NCBI RefSeq assembly: GCF_014650555.1
Contig: NZ_BMVE01000015.1
Location: 124,001-188,000 of the forward strand
Length of the DNA: 64,000 nt
Direction of reading: 5' to 3'
From: Streptomyces goshikiensis
Lineage (GTDB): Bacteria > Actinomycetota > Actinomycetes > Streptomycetales > Streptomycetaceae
Positions 1-9,400 of the stretch are shown in pieces; within the stretch, counting starts at the first letter, position 1; every line of letters begins with the position of its first letter. The translations under genes and the position numbers were made by a program. Under the pieces are notes generated by a model. It had not been told where the DNA came from and made no database searches. It was given only the letters and a program-made list of their open reading frames with translations.

Positions 1-1
1 C

Positions 2-1258
2 CTCGATCCGTCCCTCGCGCCGGGCGGGTCCTCCCGTAGGGCCGTCACCCCACCGGCCGGGACCGGACCGGCCGCCGCGAGCGGGCCGTCCGGTGCGCCG
101 GCCGCGGACCCGCTCGTCCGGCGGCTTGCCGCCGCGACCCCGGGCGAGCGCGGCGCCCTGCTGCTCGCCGAGGTGGGCGCGCTGGCTGCCGAGGTCCTCG
201 GCCACACCGAGCACGACGAGACGATCGACCCGGACGACCTGCTGGCGGACTGGGGACTCGACTCCCTGGCCGCGGTCGAGCTGCGCAACCGCCTCGCGAC
301 CGCGACGGACACCGTGCTCCCGCCCACCCTGTTGTTCGACTTCCCGACCCCGCGCGCGGTCGCCACTCACCTGGCGCAGCAGTACGTACCCCACCCGACG
401 CACCCGGCCCCGGTCGCCGCCGCGTCGGCGGCCGCCGAAGAACTGCCCGATTCACTGGCCGGCCTCTTCCGTACCGCCTGTGAGCGAGGGCGGACCATGG
501 AGGCGATGGGGCTGCTCACCATCACCGCGCGCCTGCGCCCGGTCTTCGACCGCGCCGAAGCGCCGGGCGCGGTGCCGGCGGCCGTCCCGCTCGCCTCCGG
601 CGGAACGGGACCGCACCTGCTCTGTTTCCCGGCGCTCAGCGCGCTCTCCGGACCGCAGGAGTACGCCCGCCTCGCCCGGGGACTGGCCGGCCTGCGGCCG
701 GTCACGGCCCTGCCGCATCCCGGGTTCCAGCGCGCGGAACGGCTTCCGGCCACTCTGGACGCCTTCGTCACCGCCCAGGCAGCCGCCGTCCTCGCAGCCG
801 CGGACGGTGAACCGTTCGCCCTCCTCGGGCGCTCGGCGGGCGGGTGGGCGGCCCAGGCCGTGGCACAGCGGCTGGCGGACGAGGACGCCGCCCCGGTCGC
901 CGTCGTCCTCCTGGACACCTATCCCGCCGCCCGCGCAGACCGCGACGAAGCCCTCGCCCCGATGACGGCCGACATGCTGCGCCAAGCGGCCCGGTTCGCC
1001 TCCCACGACCCCGACCGGCTGACCGCCATGGCCGGCTACTTCTCCCTGTACTCCGGCTGGCGGCCCGAACGGCCGGCGGCCCCGACCCTCTTCGTCCGGG
1101 CCGGGGAACCGCTGCCCGGCACCGCACCGGCCCCCGCCTGGCCCCTTCCCCACACCGAAATCACCGTCCCAGGCGACCACTTCACCCTTCTGGAGGGACA
1201 CGCCCGCTCCACCGCCCGCACCGTCCACGACTGGCTGGCCGAACTGCCCCACCAGTGA
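2..1258 (+). CDS. Type I modular polyketide synthase, C-terminal ACP-thioesterase (5' partial)
   Basis: This is the last 418 residues of a polyketide synthase whose reading frame enters from outside the window. An acyl carrier protein domain is marked by GLDSLAAVELRNRL, with the phosphopantetheine serine at about residue 88 of the visible part. After a linker comes an alpha/beta-hydrolase thioesterase with the nucleophile elbow GRSAGG (Ser about 278), a likely acid Asp in LLDTYP (about 305) and His in GDHFTLLEG (about 393). Such a terminal domain releases the finished chain by hydrolysis or macrolactonisation. It marks the end of the assembly line, so the cluster's other modules lie upstream. 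Family assignment is firm; the product cannot be inferred from this piece. Confidence 0.95.
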   Translation, partial: LDPSLAPGGSSRRAVTPPAGTGPAAASGPSGAPAADPLVRRLAAATPGERGALLLAEVGALAAEVLGHTEHDETIDPDDLLADWGLDSLAAVELRNRLATATDTVLPPTLLFDFPTPRAVATHLAQQYVPHPTHPAPVAAASAAAEELPDSLAGLFRTACERGRTMEAMGLLTITARLRPVFDRAEAPGAVPAAVPLASGGTGPHLLCFPALSALSGPQEYARLARGLAGLRPVTALPHPGFQRAERLPATLDAFVTAQAAAVLAAADGEPFALLGRSAGGWAAQAVAQRLADEDAAPVAVVLLDTYPAARADRDEALAPMTADMLRQAARFASHDPDRLTAMAGYFSLYSGWRPERPAAPTLFVRAGEPLPGTAPAPAWPLPHTEITVPGDHFTLLEGHARSTARTVHDWLAELPHQ

Positions 1259-1465
1259 CCTCGCCCTGACCACCCACGCCCCCGGCCCGCTCGGAACCTC
1301 CGCCCGAGCGGCTCCCGGACTCCTCTCGGAGTCGTACGACCGTGCGCGCCCACCGGCACGGTGTCGAACGTGTTCGGGCGTCGGATCTGCCGAGTCCGGG
1401 GAACTTCACCGCCCGGGGGAGAGGAAACGATCGTCCCCGGCACGGGGCGCCCTACCGTGGAGTGG

Positions 1466-2020
1466 ATGAAGCGCCTGTCAGCCGGCTTATCGGCGGCCGC
1501 AGCCCTGCTCCTGACCGCTCCGCCGCCGGCGGCAGTCGCTGCGGCCGCGCCGTGTGTCAGGGGCGAGTCGGAGTCGAGGCTGCGCAGCTCGGTGGATGAC
1601 GGCGAGATCAGATGGACCGCGAACACGGCCTACGCGGACGCGTACAAGCACGCGCTCAAGGCATGGCAGTACGGCGGCCACAAGATCAGATTGGCGCCGG
1701 ATTCGGCGACCACGGTCAACGACCTGGAGTTCACGGACTACAACGACCCGCAGGACCACGCCGCCGCGAAGTGGAACTACCGGAGTGGCCCCGGCCAGAC
1801 CGACTACATCCGCTTCAACACCGCGGCGATGAAGAACGCGAGCCGGACCAAGCGCCGGCAGATCGCGGCACACGAGCTGGGCCACGCCCTGGGGCTGTGC
1901 CACAAGTCGGACGCCGGCGGGCCGGGCTATGTGCGGTCGCTGATGTGGCCGACCGCCCACGAATACTTCGATCTCCCTCAGGACGTCGACCGGGCCAACT
2001 ACTCCAAGCTGTGGGGCTGA
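1466..2020 (+). CDS. Secreted matrixin-like zinc metalloprotease
   Basis: A 184-residue protein with an N-terminal signal peptide (MKRLSAGL then an Ala/Leu-rich stretch ending near AAVAAAAP). The catalytic site is HELGHALGLCH with zinc ligands H136, H140 and H146, followed by a Met-turn SLMW (Met about 160), the metzincin/matrixin arrangement. Snapalysins use Asp as the third ligand, so this is nearer matrixins. The ATG at 1466 is chosen because the signal peptide begins there; upstream in-frame residues look non-coding. A TACCGT box lies 7 nt before the ATG and no Shine-Dalgarno is visible, so a leaderless transcript is likely. The next gene starts 2 nt after the stop. Confidence 0.85.
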   Translation: MKRLSAGLSAAAALLLTAPPPAAVAAAAPCVRGESESRLRSSVDDGEIRWTANTAYADAYKHALKAWQYGGHKIRLAPDSATTVNDLEFTDYNDPQDHAAAKWNYRSGPGQTDYIRFNTAAMKNASRTKRRQIAAHELGHALGLCHKSDAGGPGYVRSLMWPTAHEYFDLPQDVDRANYSKLWG

Positions 2021-2022
2021 TC

Positions 2023-2571
2023 ATGAACGTGAAGACGTGGGCGGCGGCCGGGACCGCGGCCGCGGTGCTCCTAGGCGGTGGCTGGTACTCCTGGGAGCGC
2101 GGCAGCGCCCCGCATACGGAGAGCCTGTGCGGGACGCCGTCGGGTGGCACGGACGCCGAGGTGGCGACCAGCGCGCAGGGCATTGCCGTGGTGGAGGCCG
2201 TCGGCGCGGCGGCACACGACCCGCGGGCCGTCGGCGCCGAGAACCCCGAGCTCGTCACCACTCCGGTACGGGTCGTGGCGACGATGAAGGGAGACTTCGC
2301 CCCGAGTATCGGGGTGTCGCAGCGGGTTGAACCCGGCGGGGCCCCCGGCTCCTTCGAGCTGGCCACCTCGAACCGAGAAGTGATCATGAAGCCGGGGGAG
2401 CGCTACGTGGTCGCGATCGGCCCCGGCGACCTGAAGGCCCGGCCGGGAACGACGACATTCGCCACCTTCATCCAGCCCGCCCGCCGCGGCCCGGCCGGGG
2501 AGGCCGACTACTGGCGGAACGTGATCGCTACGGCGCCCCCAAAGCCCATCTGCGACGACACCGCCGGCTAA
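2023..2571 (+). CDS. Membrane-anchored or secreted protein of unknown function
   Basis: A 182-residue protein beginning MNVKTWAAAGTAAAVLLGGG, a single N-terminal hydrophobic segment acting as signal anchor or uncleaved signal. The remainder is predicted extracellular with two cysteines (CGTPSGG and the C-terminal ICDDTAG) that could pair. I do not recognise a catalytic motif. The ATG lies 2 nt after the stop of the matrixin-like protease gene, so the two are almost certainly translationally coupled. The pairing suggests a partner, substrate or inhibitor of the protease, which is inference only. Confidence 0.75.
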   Translation: MNVKTWAAAGTAAAVLLGGGWYSWERGSAPHTESLCGTPSGGTDAEVATSAQGIAVVEAVGAAAHDPRAVGAENPELVTTPVRVVATMKGDFAPSIGVSQRVEPGGAPGSFELATSNREVIMKPGERYVVAIGPGDLKARPGTTTFATFIQPARRGPAGEADYWRNVIATAPPKPICDDTAG

Positions 2572-2649
2572 CGGAGGAGGACAGCAGGCGCGCGACCGGC
2601 GGTTGTGATGAGGCCGGCCCCGGTTAGGTCTCGGAGCACGCCAGGACCC

Positions 2650-2755
2650 ATCCCTCGTCGTGGGATACGAACGAAAGGGCTCGCACTTCCTGGCCTTCCT
2701 CGGCCTGGCCGCCACCCTGACCTGCTACTGGAAGCTCGCGAAACATGCCACGTGA
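2650..2755 (+). pseudogene. 3' remnant of an IS5-like transposase
   Basis: Read in the frame ending at the TGA at 2753-2755, this stretch gives GYERKGSHFLAFLGLAATL followed by TCYWKLAKHAT. That resembles the C-terminal end of IS5-type DDE transposases, where an R-Y-E-R motif is followed by a hydrophobic helix and a K-L-A-K tail. Nothing transposase-like remains upstream, so only the last ~35 codons survive. The assignment rests on remembered family pattern, not on a search. Confidence 0.5.
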
Positions 2756-2853
2756 GACACCCTCCAACTAGCTGTGACAGCGCCCCTCATGACAATCAGC
2801 AGTTGCGGTGATGGTTCACTTGCCAGACAGTTCGGGGTGGCCGGGGAGGGCGT

Positions 2854-3186
2854 GTGGAAGAGCCGGGGTTCCGTGTACTGCTGAGGGAGGCAGGTGACCG
2901 GAAGATGGAGGCGGTCCGTGCGGTCCGGACGGTCACCGGCCTCAGTCTCTGGAACAGCAAACTTCTGCTCGACAGCGCGCCCGTAGTGGTCACAGGCCCC
3001 AACTGGCTCGAAGTCGCAGATGAGGCGGCCCGGCTCCTTGAGGACGCGGGCGCCCGTGCGGCAGTGCTGTGCGACTGGTGCGACCGCACCATCACGCGAG
3101 GGGCCGACCCTATGGACCCGGCCCCGTGCAAGGGGCCCTGGCCGGCCGAGGCCTGCCGGGCGAGTTGCCCACCGGCCTCGCCCTGA
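2854..3186 (+). CDS. Ribosomal protein bL12 C-terminal-domain-like protein
   Basis: A 110-residue protein with a GTG start preceded by GGGGAGGG. Residues about 6-70 match the C-terminal domain of ribosomal L7/L12: KMEAVRAVRTVTGLSLWNSK parallels the conserved K-I-x-V-I-K-x-V-R-x-x-T-G-L-x-L-K-E-A-K helix-turn, followed by LLDSAP and a helix ending LLEDAGARAAVL. The N-terminal dimerisation domain and hinge of true bL12 are absent. The last 40 residues add a small Cys-containing tail (CDWCDR, PCKGPW, CRASC) that could bind metal. Small stand-alone L12-CTD proteins occur in Streptomyces; their role is unknown. It is not the housekeeping ribosomal gene. Confidence 0.7.
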   Translation: MEEPGFRVLLREAGDRKMEAVRAVRTVTGLSLWNSKLLLDSAPVVVTGPNWLEVADEAARLLEDAGARAAVLCDWCDRTITRGADPMDPAPCKGPWPAEACRASCPPASP

Positions 3187-3377
3187 GCATCGGCGGGCAC
3201 AGCCCAGAACTTCTCCGGCCACATGCCCCGGCTGGGCCGACGCGCCGGCCAATCGCATCAGCCGTCCGTCCACAGGAACGCCCGTAGATCAGTGCCGCTT
3301 CCCGCAGGGGTGCAGCGGCCGGCTGATGGCCGCGACTGTCGTCCGCTGGCCTTCCCGCGCGGGAGACCGTCCGCCGG

Positions 3378-4817
3378 TCACTGGCCGGTCGGCGGCTGCT
3401 CGGTGCCGAACCGGCTCTGTTCGATGGTCTTCGCGCGGGGAACCTCCGGGTTCATCCCCTTGTGCCATTCGCTCTCGCCGAGCCGGCCGCGCAGGTGCTC
3501 GACGGTGTTCTCGACGTGGTCGCGCAGCGCCCGGAGGTCGATTCCCCGGAGCCGGTGGCGGTACTTGGCGACGTGGCCGTTGACCAGGACGGTGTGGACG
3601 TCGGATCGCTGCGCCTGGAGCACGACGTGCCCGTGCGGGTTCAGGAGCGGGAAGGAGACGGGGGAGTCGTCGTTCTTGAGCAGGACCAGGTCGGCCTTCT
3701 TGCCGACCTCGATGGTGCCCAGGTCGTGGGAGCGGCCGAGGGCGGCCGCGCCGCCGCGGGTCGCCCAGCTCAGCACGTCGTGGGCGCGCAGTGTCGTGTG
3801 GGTGACGCTCTCGCCCCGGGCATGGCCTTCAGCGTGTTCGCGGGAGCGGTCGGCGGCCAGAGTGGCGCGCATCGCGGAGAAGAGGTCGGCGCTCCACCAC
3901 ACGCTGGTGTCCATCGACAGGGACACGGGGATGCCGTGGGCACGGGCGGCGTGGGTGGGAGGGTATCCCTGCCCGGCGTGCTGCTCGCTCTCGGCAGAGA
4001 TCGACAGGTACCCGCCGGTGTCCGCGATGCGGCGGTAGGAGTCGTCGCCCAGGGACGAGCCGTGGACGTAGACGGTGCCCGGGCGCATGCATCCGTGCTG
4101 GTGGAGCATGGTCATGCTCCGGTCCAGAGCGGTGCCCCAGACCCCGGCGTGGGTGGTCACGGCGACGCCCAGGTCGCGGGCGGCTTCGAAGGCCGGCTTC
4201 TCGGGGAACGAGGGGTCGCCGCCCAGGTCGATGGCCAGTTGCAGGTCCAGCATGCCGTCACGGGGGACGCGCTGGTCGAGGAAGGCACGGAAGGCGGGGT
4301 CGGTGGCCCACTCGGCGGCGGGCCGGTGGAGGTTGCCGTAGGCGAGGACGAAGCGCCCCGGCACCGCCTGGAGCGCGTCGACCGCGGCGTGGGCGTGGTC
4401 GGTGGTGGCCAGCCCGTGTGACCAGTCGACGGTCGTGGTCACCCCGGCGTCCAGGGCCTCGGCGGCGGCGAGCAGGTTGCCGGCGTGGATGTCCTGGGGC
4501 CGGAAGTGCTTGCCGTGGTCGATGAAGAACCACACGAAGTACTGGCTCAGGGTCCAGTCCGCGCCGTAGCCGCGCAGCGCGGTCTGCCACATGTGGCGGT
4601 GTGTGTCGATCATGCCGGGTATGACGATTCCGCTGCTGGCGTCGATGACGGCGCTGCCCGGAGGCACGGCGAGGTCGGGTCCGATCGCGGTGATGCGGTC
4701 TCCCTGGACCAGGACGTCCGTGTTGGTGAGTACCCGGCGGGGGTCGTCCATCGGCAGCACCGTGCCGCCCCGCAGGAGTACCGGGCGCCCGTTGCCGAAC
4801 GTGTCCGTGTCGGACAT
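3378..4817 (-). CDS. Amidohydrolase-family metal-dependent hydrolase/deaminase
   Basis: A 479-residue cytosolic enzyme of the amidohydrolase superfamily, closest in pattern to the ATZ/TRZ and cytosine-deaminase-like hydrolases. The N-terminal beta-sandwich strand region (PVLLRGGTVLPMDD) is followed by IPGMIDTHRHMWQ with metal ligands H73 and H75. Later ligands are in VTTHAGVWG and VYVHGSS, and the metal-binding Asp is in SLSMDTSVWW. The C-terminal segment GTIEVGKKADLVLL closes the sandwich. Substrate unknown. GAGGTGAC precedes the ATG at good spacing. The gene diverges from the SDR gene at 5024 across about 200 bp. Confidence 0.9.
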   Translation of the reverse strand: MSDTDTFGNGRPVLLRGGTVLPMDDPRRVLTNTDVLVQGDRITAIGPDLAVPPGSAVIDASSGIVIPGMIDTHRHMWQTALRGYGADWTLSQYFVWFFIDHGKHFRPQDIHAGNLLAAAEALDAGVTTTVDWSHGLATTDHAHAAVDALQAVPGRFVLAYGNLHRPAAEWATDPAFRAFLDQRVPRDGMLDLQLAIDLGGDPSFPEKPAFEAARDLGVAVTTHAGVWGTALDRSMTMLHQHGCMRPGTVYVHGSSLGDDSYRRIADTGGYLSISAESEQHAGQGYPPTHAARAHGIPVSLSMDTSVWWSADLFSAMRATLAADRSREHAEGHARGESVTHTTLRAHDVLSWATRGGAAALGRSHDLGTIEVGKKADLVLLKNDDSPVSFPLLNPHGHVVLQAQRSDVHTVLVNGHVAKYRHRLRGIDLRALRDHVENTVEHLRGRLGESEWHKGMNPEVPRAKTIEQSRFGTEQPPTGQ

Positions 4818-5023
4818 GTCGTCACCTCATCTTCTTGAAGTCGTCGAATCTGTGCCCGCCCTACGGACACCGGGCGGGATCGGTTCGCGCAGCACCGGCA
4901 CATCACCGCCCGGCCCGGTCGTAGGCCCGGTCCCGGAACCGGTGGTGCCCCCGCCCCGTAGAGCGGATCGGGCACCGCCGGTGGGGTGCCCCGGATTCAC
5001 CACACGGATGAGGAGAGACGCGC

Positions 5024-5719
5024 ATGGCGAACATCGTGATCATCGGCGGGACCAGCGGCATTGGAAGGGAGCTGGCCGGGCACCTCGCGGGGCAGGGCGA
5101 CAGCGTGGTGCTGACCGGCCGGGACGCGGAGCGCGCGCGACAGGTGGCGCGGGAGGTGGGGAAGGGGCGCCACCACGTGCGGGGCATCGCCCTGGACCTC
5201 GCTGAGCCGCACGAGATCGCCCGGGCACTGTCGGGGACCGGCCCGGTCGACCACCTGGTGATCACGGCCGTGGAACGAGACGTGAACAGCGTGCGGGACT
5301 ACTCGGTGGACCGGGCGGTGCGCCTGGCCACGCTCAAGGTGGTCGGATACACCGCCGCCGTCGCGGCCCTGCGAGAGGTGCTGGCGCCGACCGCGTCGGT
5401 CGTCCTGTTCGGGGGCGTCGCGAAGGACGCGCCCTACCCAGGCTCCACGACCGTCACGGCGGTCAACGGCGCCGTGGTCTCCATGGTGCGGACCCTGTCT
5501 ACGGAGCTCGCACCGGTGAGGGTCAATGCCGTACACCCCGGGATCGTCAGCGACACGCCGTCGTGGAGCGGGCAGGCGGACGTTCTGGAGTCGGTCCGCT
5601 TACGTACGCCCACCGGCCGGCTCGCCACCATGGCCGACATCGTCGGCGCCACGGTCTTCCTGATGCACAACCCGGCCGTGAACCGAGTGAACCTGACCGT
5701 GGACGGCGGCATGGTGTAA
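5024..5719 (+). CDS. Short-chain dehydrogenase/reductase, atypical active site
   Basis: A 231-residue SDR with the Rossmann nucleotide-binding motif GGTSGIGRE near the N-terminus and the late motif APVRVNAVHPGIV typical of classical SDRs. At the position of the catalytic Y-x-x-x-K the sequence reads TTVTAVNGAVVSM, so neither Tyr nor Lys is present. The preceding strand ends LFGG instead of the usual catalytic Ser. The protein ends with NLTVDGGMV, the standard SDR C-terminus. It may therefore be a binding or regulatory protein, or use different chemistry. GAGGAGAG lies upstream of the ATG. A strong inverted repeat follows the stop. Confidence 0.85.
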   Translation: MANIVIIGGTSGIGRELAGHLAGQGDSVVLTGRDAERARQVAREVGKGRHHVRGIALDLAEPHEIARALSGTGPVDHLVITAVERDVNSVRDYSVDRAVRLATLKVVGYTAAVAALREVLAPTASVVLFGGVAKDAPYPGSTTVTAVNGAVVSMVRTLSTELAPVRVNAVHPGIVSDTPSWSGQADVLESVRLRTPTGRLATMADIVGATVFLMHNPAVNRVNLTVDGGMV

Positions 5720-5747
5720 CCGGCCGGCCCCGCCGGCCCCGTCGGAT

Positions 5748-5788
5748 CCTGCCTGTCCGGAGGCTGCGACAGTCTCCGGACAGGCAGG
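5748..5788 (+). terminator. Perfect 15-bp stem-loop after the SDR gene
   Basis: CCTGCCTGTCCGGAG at 5748-5762 is exactly complementary to 5774-5788, with an 11-nt loop. It begins 29 nt after the SDR stop codon and ends 50 nt before the sigma-factor start. The position fits an intrinsic terminator of the GC-rich actinomycete type, which lacks a U-run. Part of it could alternatively act as an operator for the sigma gene. Confidence 0.7.
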
Positions 5789-5837
5789 GAAAGCGTGCTG
5801 TAAGCGGCCGGCAAGCGCCGCGGCGAACGCTGGCCGG

Positions 5838-6455
5838 GTGATGACCACTTCGCCCACACAGGCAGCCTCACCCACACCAGCCGTGTCACCCGCCGCAGCT
5901 CGACGCACCGAAGCCGACGACGAGTGTTTCGTCCGCGCCGTGTACGACAAGCACGGCGCCATGCTCCGGCACGTCGCCGCCCGCTCGCTGGGCGGCGACG
6001 TGCACCGCGCCGAGGACATCGTCCAGGAGGCGATCCTCCGCGCCTGGCACCACGCCCCGCTCCTGGACCGGGCCGGAGAGGGCATCCGCGGCTGGCTCGT
6101 CACCGTTGTCCGCAACCTGGCCATCGACAGCCACCGCGCCCGCCGGGCCCGCCCGTACGAAAGTGGCGACCTCGACGTGGTGGAGCCTGCCTCACCGGGC
6201 CACGAGGACCGCGCGACCGACCGCCTCGTGGTCCGCGAGGCCCTGGGGGAGCTCAGTGAACCGCACCGCCAGATCCTGCTGTACACGCGCTACCTCGACA
6301 AGTCGGTCGCCGAGACCGCCCTGGCCCTGGGCATAGCCCCCGGCACCGTGAAGTCCCGCACCCATGCCGCTCTGCGCGCCCTCGAAGGGGCCCTGCTCAG
6401 ACGCGGATACGTGCCGGCCGCCGGCCGCCGGGCGCCCACCGGGCGCCGGAGCCCG
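5838..6455 (+). CDS. ECF-type RNA polymerase sigma factor; stop codon not found at the expected place
   Basis: Region 2 is seen in ECFVRAVYDKHGAMLRHVA and HRAEDIVQEAILRAW, and region 2.4-like sequence in RGWLVTVVRNLAIDSHR. Region 4 is LGELSEPHRQILLYTRYLDK then GIAPGTVKSRTHAALRALE. Together these resemble SigL/SigK-like ECF factors of about 190 residues. Homology ends near 6425 (RRGYVPAAG), but the frame has no stop until 7655 and would run 1.2 kb antisense through the convergent regulator gene. I therefore end the feature at the boundary with that gene and regard the true 3' end as unresolved. The start is GTG 5838 or ATG 5841; no clear ribosome binding site is visible. Confidence 0.8.
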
Positions 6456-9400
6456 TCAGCAGAAGGCCGCCCGCACCGACGGCGAGCGGGCGAGACGCTC
6501 GTGCAGTGCGTAGCGCCGTCCCGGTTCGGTGCTGCCCCGCTCGGTGGCCTCGGTCAGCAGCAGGCCGACCGCGTCCCGGGCCAGCGGCTCGATGATCGCG
6601 GCGGCCTCGCGGCGCCCATCGGCGAGCCGCTCACCGTCAGCCGGCCCGCCGTCGCCGCAGACCGTGAGGGCGAGGGAGGCGACGGCCCGGCGGTGGCGCG
6701 GGGCGGCTTCCGCGCTCGCCACCTCCCTGAGGGCCGCCGCCGCCTCGGTGAACCGGGAGCGGGCGGCGAGGACCACCGCGCGCAGGTTCGCCCCCGCGTA
6801 GGCGAGGTCGTAGGAGATGACTTCGGCGGCGATCCGCTCCACCTCGGCGATGCGGCGGTCGGCGCGGTCGTGGTCCCCCTCCCCGATGTCCAGGTAGGCC
6901 AGCCGCAGCGCGCGGTAGGCCCAGCGCGATCGGGCGTCCATGGTCCGCAGGATCTCGCTCGCCTCGCTCCACAGGCTGCGGGCCTCCTCCCGCCGGCCGG
7001 CGCTCTCCTGCGCGTCGCCGCGGGCGGTGAGGCAGATCGCGAGGGCGAAGGGGTCGTCGGCGGCGCGGGCCGCCTCGATGCCGTACAGCGCGTGCTCGCC
7101 CGCCGCGTCCGGGTCCCCGTTGTGCAGGCAGTAGGTCGACCAGTTGTACTGCAGCACGGCCCGGTCCCACTGGAACGCGGTGCCGGCGATGCCGGCCTCG
7201 GCCCGCGCGAACAGGTCGCCGCGGTCCTCGTCGGCAGTGAGCCGCGCGTACAACGCCTCGTAGACCGGGCCGATCACCGCCACGTCGGGGTTGCGGGCCT
7301 GCCGCCAGGCGGCCCGGTAGCGCTCCTCGTAGCCGAGCGCGCTCTCGTGCCGCCCGGCGACGTGGTTGAGCCAGGCGAGCCACGCGAACGTGTAAGTGAG
7401 CGCCCACTCCTCCCGCGGGCCGGGCGGGCGTTCGGGGTCCGAGGTGCCCGGTTCGCTGTCGTAGGCGTCCAGGGTCCGGGCGAGCCGGTCGATGCCCTCC
7501 TCCTCACGGCCCGAGACGTACCAGAAGTAGCCGAGGGAGGATTCGAGGAACAGGGCTTCGGCTGCGCGGCCCTGCCGGACCAGCAGTTCGGAGCCGGCCC
7601 TGAGATTGGCCGTCTCCTCGGCGATGTGCAGGCAGTGGGCGCTCTGTTCGCGTGAGTGGAGGGCCGCCGAGTGTTCGGCGGCGAAGTCGAGTGCCCAGGA
7701 GACGAAGCGCTCCTCGGCCTGCTGCAGACGGCCTTCGGTCCGCAGGCGGGCAAGGGCGTACTCGCGCACCGTCTCCAGCATCTGGAAACGGGTGCCCTGC
7801 GCGCCGGGTACGGTGAACAGCATTGATTTGTCGACCAGTTGGGTGAGGATCGGCAGCAGGCCGCCGCCGTGGCCGGCGGTGGGGGTCCCGGTCGTCTCCG
7901 GGCCGGGCGGGCCGGTCCGCTCGGCGTCGTCGAGCGCGGTTCCGCCCACCCGCAGGGCGAGTTCGCTCAGGACCTCCTGCTCGGCGCCGCCGAGCAGCGC
8001 GTAACTCCAATCGAGGACCGCCCGCAGCGTGCGGTGCCGGGCGGGCGCCGTGCGCTCTCCCTTCACCAGGAGGGCGAAGCGGTCATCCAGCCTGCGGTCG
8101 ATCTCCGCCACGGAGAGCATCCGGACGTGGGCGGCGGCGAGCTCGACGGCGAGCGGGAGTCCGTCGAGACGACGGCACAGGGTCAGCACGTCCTGGCGCG
8201 CGTCCGGCCCCGCCGCGAACGAAGGGTTGATCTTGGCGGCGCGCAGGGTGAACAGTTCCCCGGCCTCCTCGGCGGTCATCGGCTCCACCGTGAAGTGGGC
8301 CTCGTACGCGATGCCCAGCGGCTCCCTGCTGGTGGCCACCACGGTGAGTTGCGGGCAGGCGTCGAGAAGCGTCTTGACCAGGGGCGCGACCGCGTCCAGG
8401 ACGTGCTCGCAGTTGTCGAACGCCACGATCGTCGTGCGGTTCTCCAACGAGGAGACGACGCGCCGCAGGAAGTCCAGGGGGCGCTGGTCGGTGGCCACCG
8501 ACGCGTCCGACAGCCCGAGCGTGGTGGCCAGCGCCGCGAGGACGCCGTCCTCACCGGTGACGGCCAGGTCGATCCACCAGAGGGCCTCCACGGGGGAGTC
8601 CGGCCGGGAGAGTGCCTCCAGCGCGAGCCGGGTCTTGCCGACCCCGCCGGGACCCAGCAGCGTCACCAGGCGCTCCCGGATGATCGTCTCCCGCAGGGCC
8701 CGCAGGGCGCCGCGCCGGCCGACGTACGGCCCCGGGGACCGGCTCAGGTTGCCCTCCGTCTTCCCGGAGCCGGAGCGCGCGGAGGCCGGCGGGCGCTCCG
8801 CCGCCTCGCTTCGGACGACGTTGGAAGTCATCAGGGCAGGGTCGTGTTCGAGGATCGCGCTCTGCAGGGCGCGCAACTCGGGTGAGGGCGCCAGGCCGAG
8901 CTCGGCGTCCAGCAGCACGCGCCCGTGGTGGAACAGGTCGAGTGCTTCGGCATGCCGGCCGCTGCGGTAGAGGGCCAGCATCAGCTGGCCACGCAGCTTC
9001 TCCCGGAAGGGATGATCCGCCAGCAGGGTGGTGAGTTCGGATATCAGCTCCTGGGCCCGGCCCCGTTCGAGTCCCACATGGGCCGCGTCCTCCAGGGCGG
9101 TGAGCCGCAGTTCGTCCAGCCGGCGGCGCTCGCCCTCGAACACCATGCCGGTCAGATCCTCCAGCGCCCGCCCCCGCCACAGGTCCAGGCCGCTTCGCAG
9201 AAGCTCCTCTGCCTCCTCGTGGGCTCCGGCCCGCAGGCGTTCCCGGCCCCGGCGGACGCTGGTTTCGAAGACGGTGACATCGACGTGGTCCTCGTCGTCC
9301 AGGGCGAGCCGGTAGCCGCCGGCCAGCATCGCCAGACGGCCCGCCTCGCCCCGTTCGGCGAACGCGGTGCGCAGCTTGGTCATCTGCACCTGGAGCGCGT

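Noticed and set aside
3462..4421. Long plus-strand open frame opposite the amidohydrolase gene
   Set aside because: It is an antisense shadow produced by high GC; its translation is a Val/Gly-rich string, while the minus strand has clear family motifs.
5838..7655. A 605-residue sigma factor as a genuine protein
   Set aside because: Everything after about residue 200 is antisense shadow of the SARP gene, so only the sigma part is annotated; the missing stop is listed as a finding.
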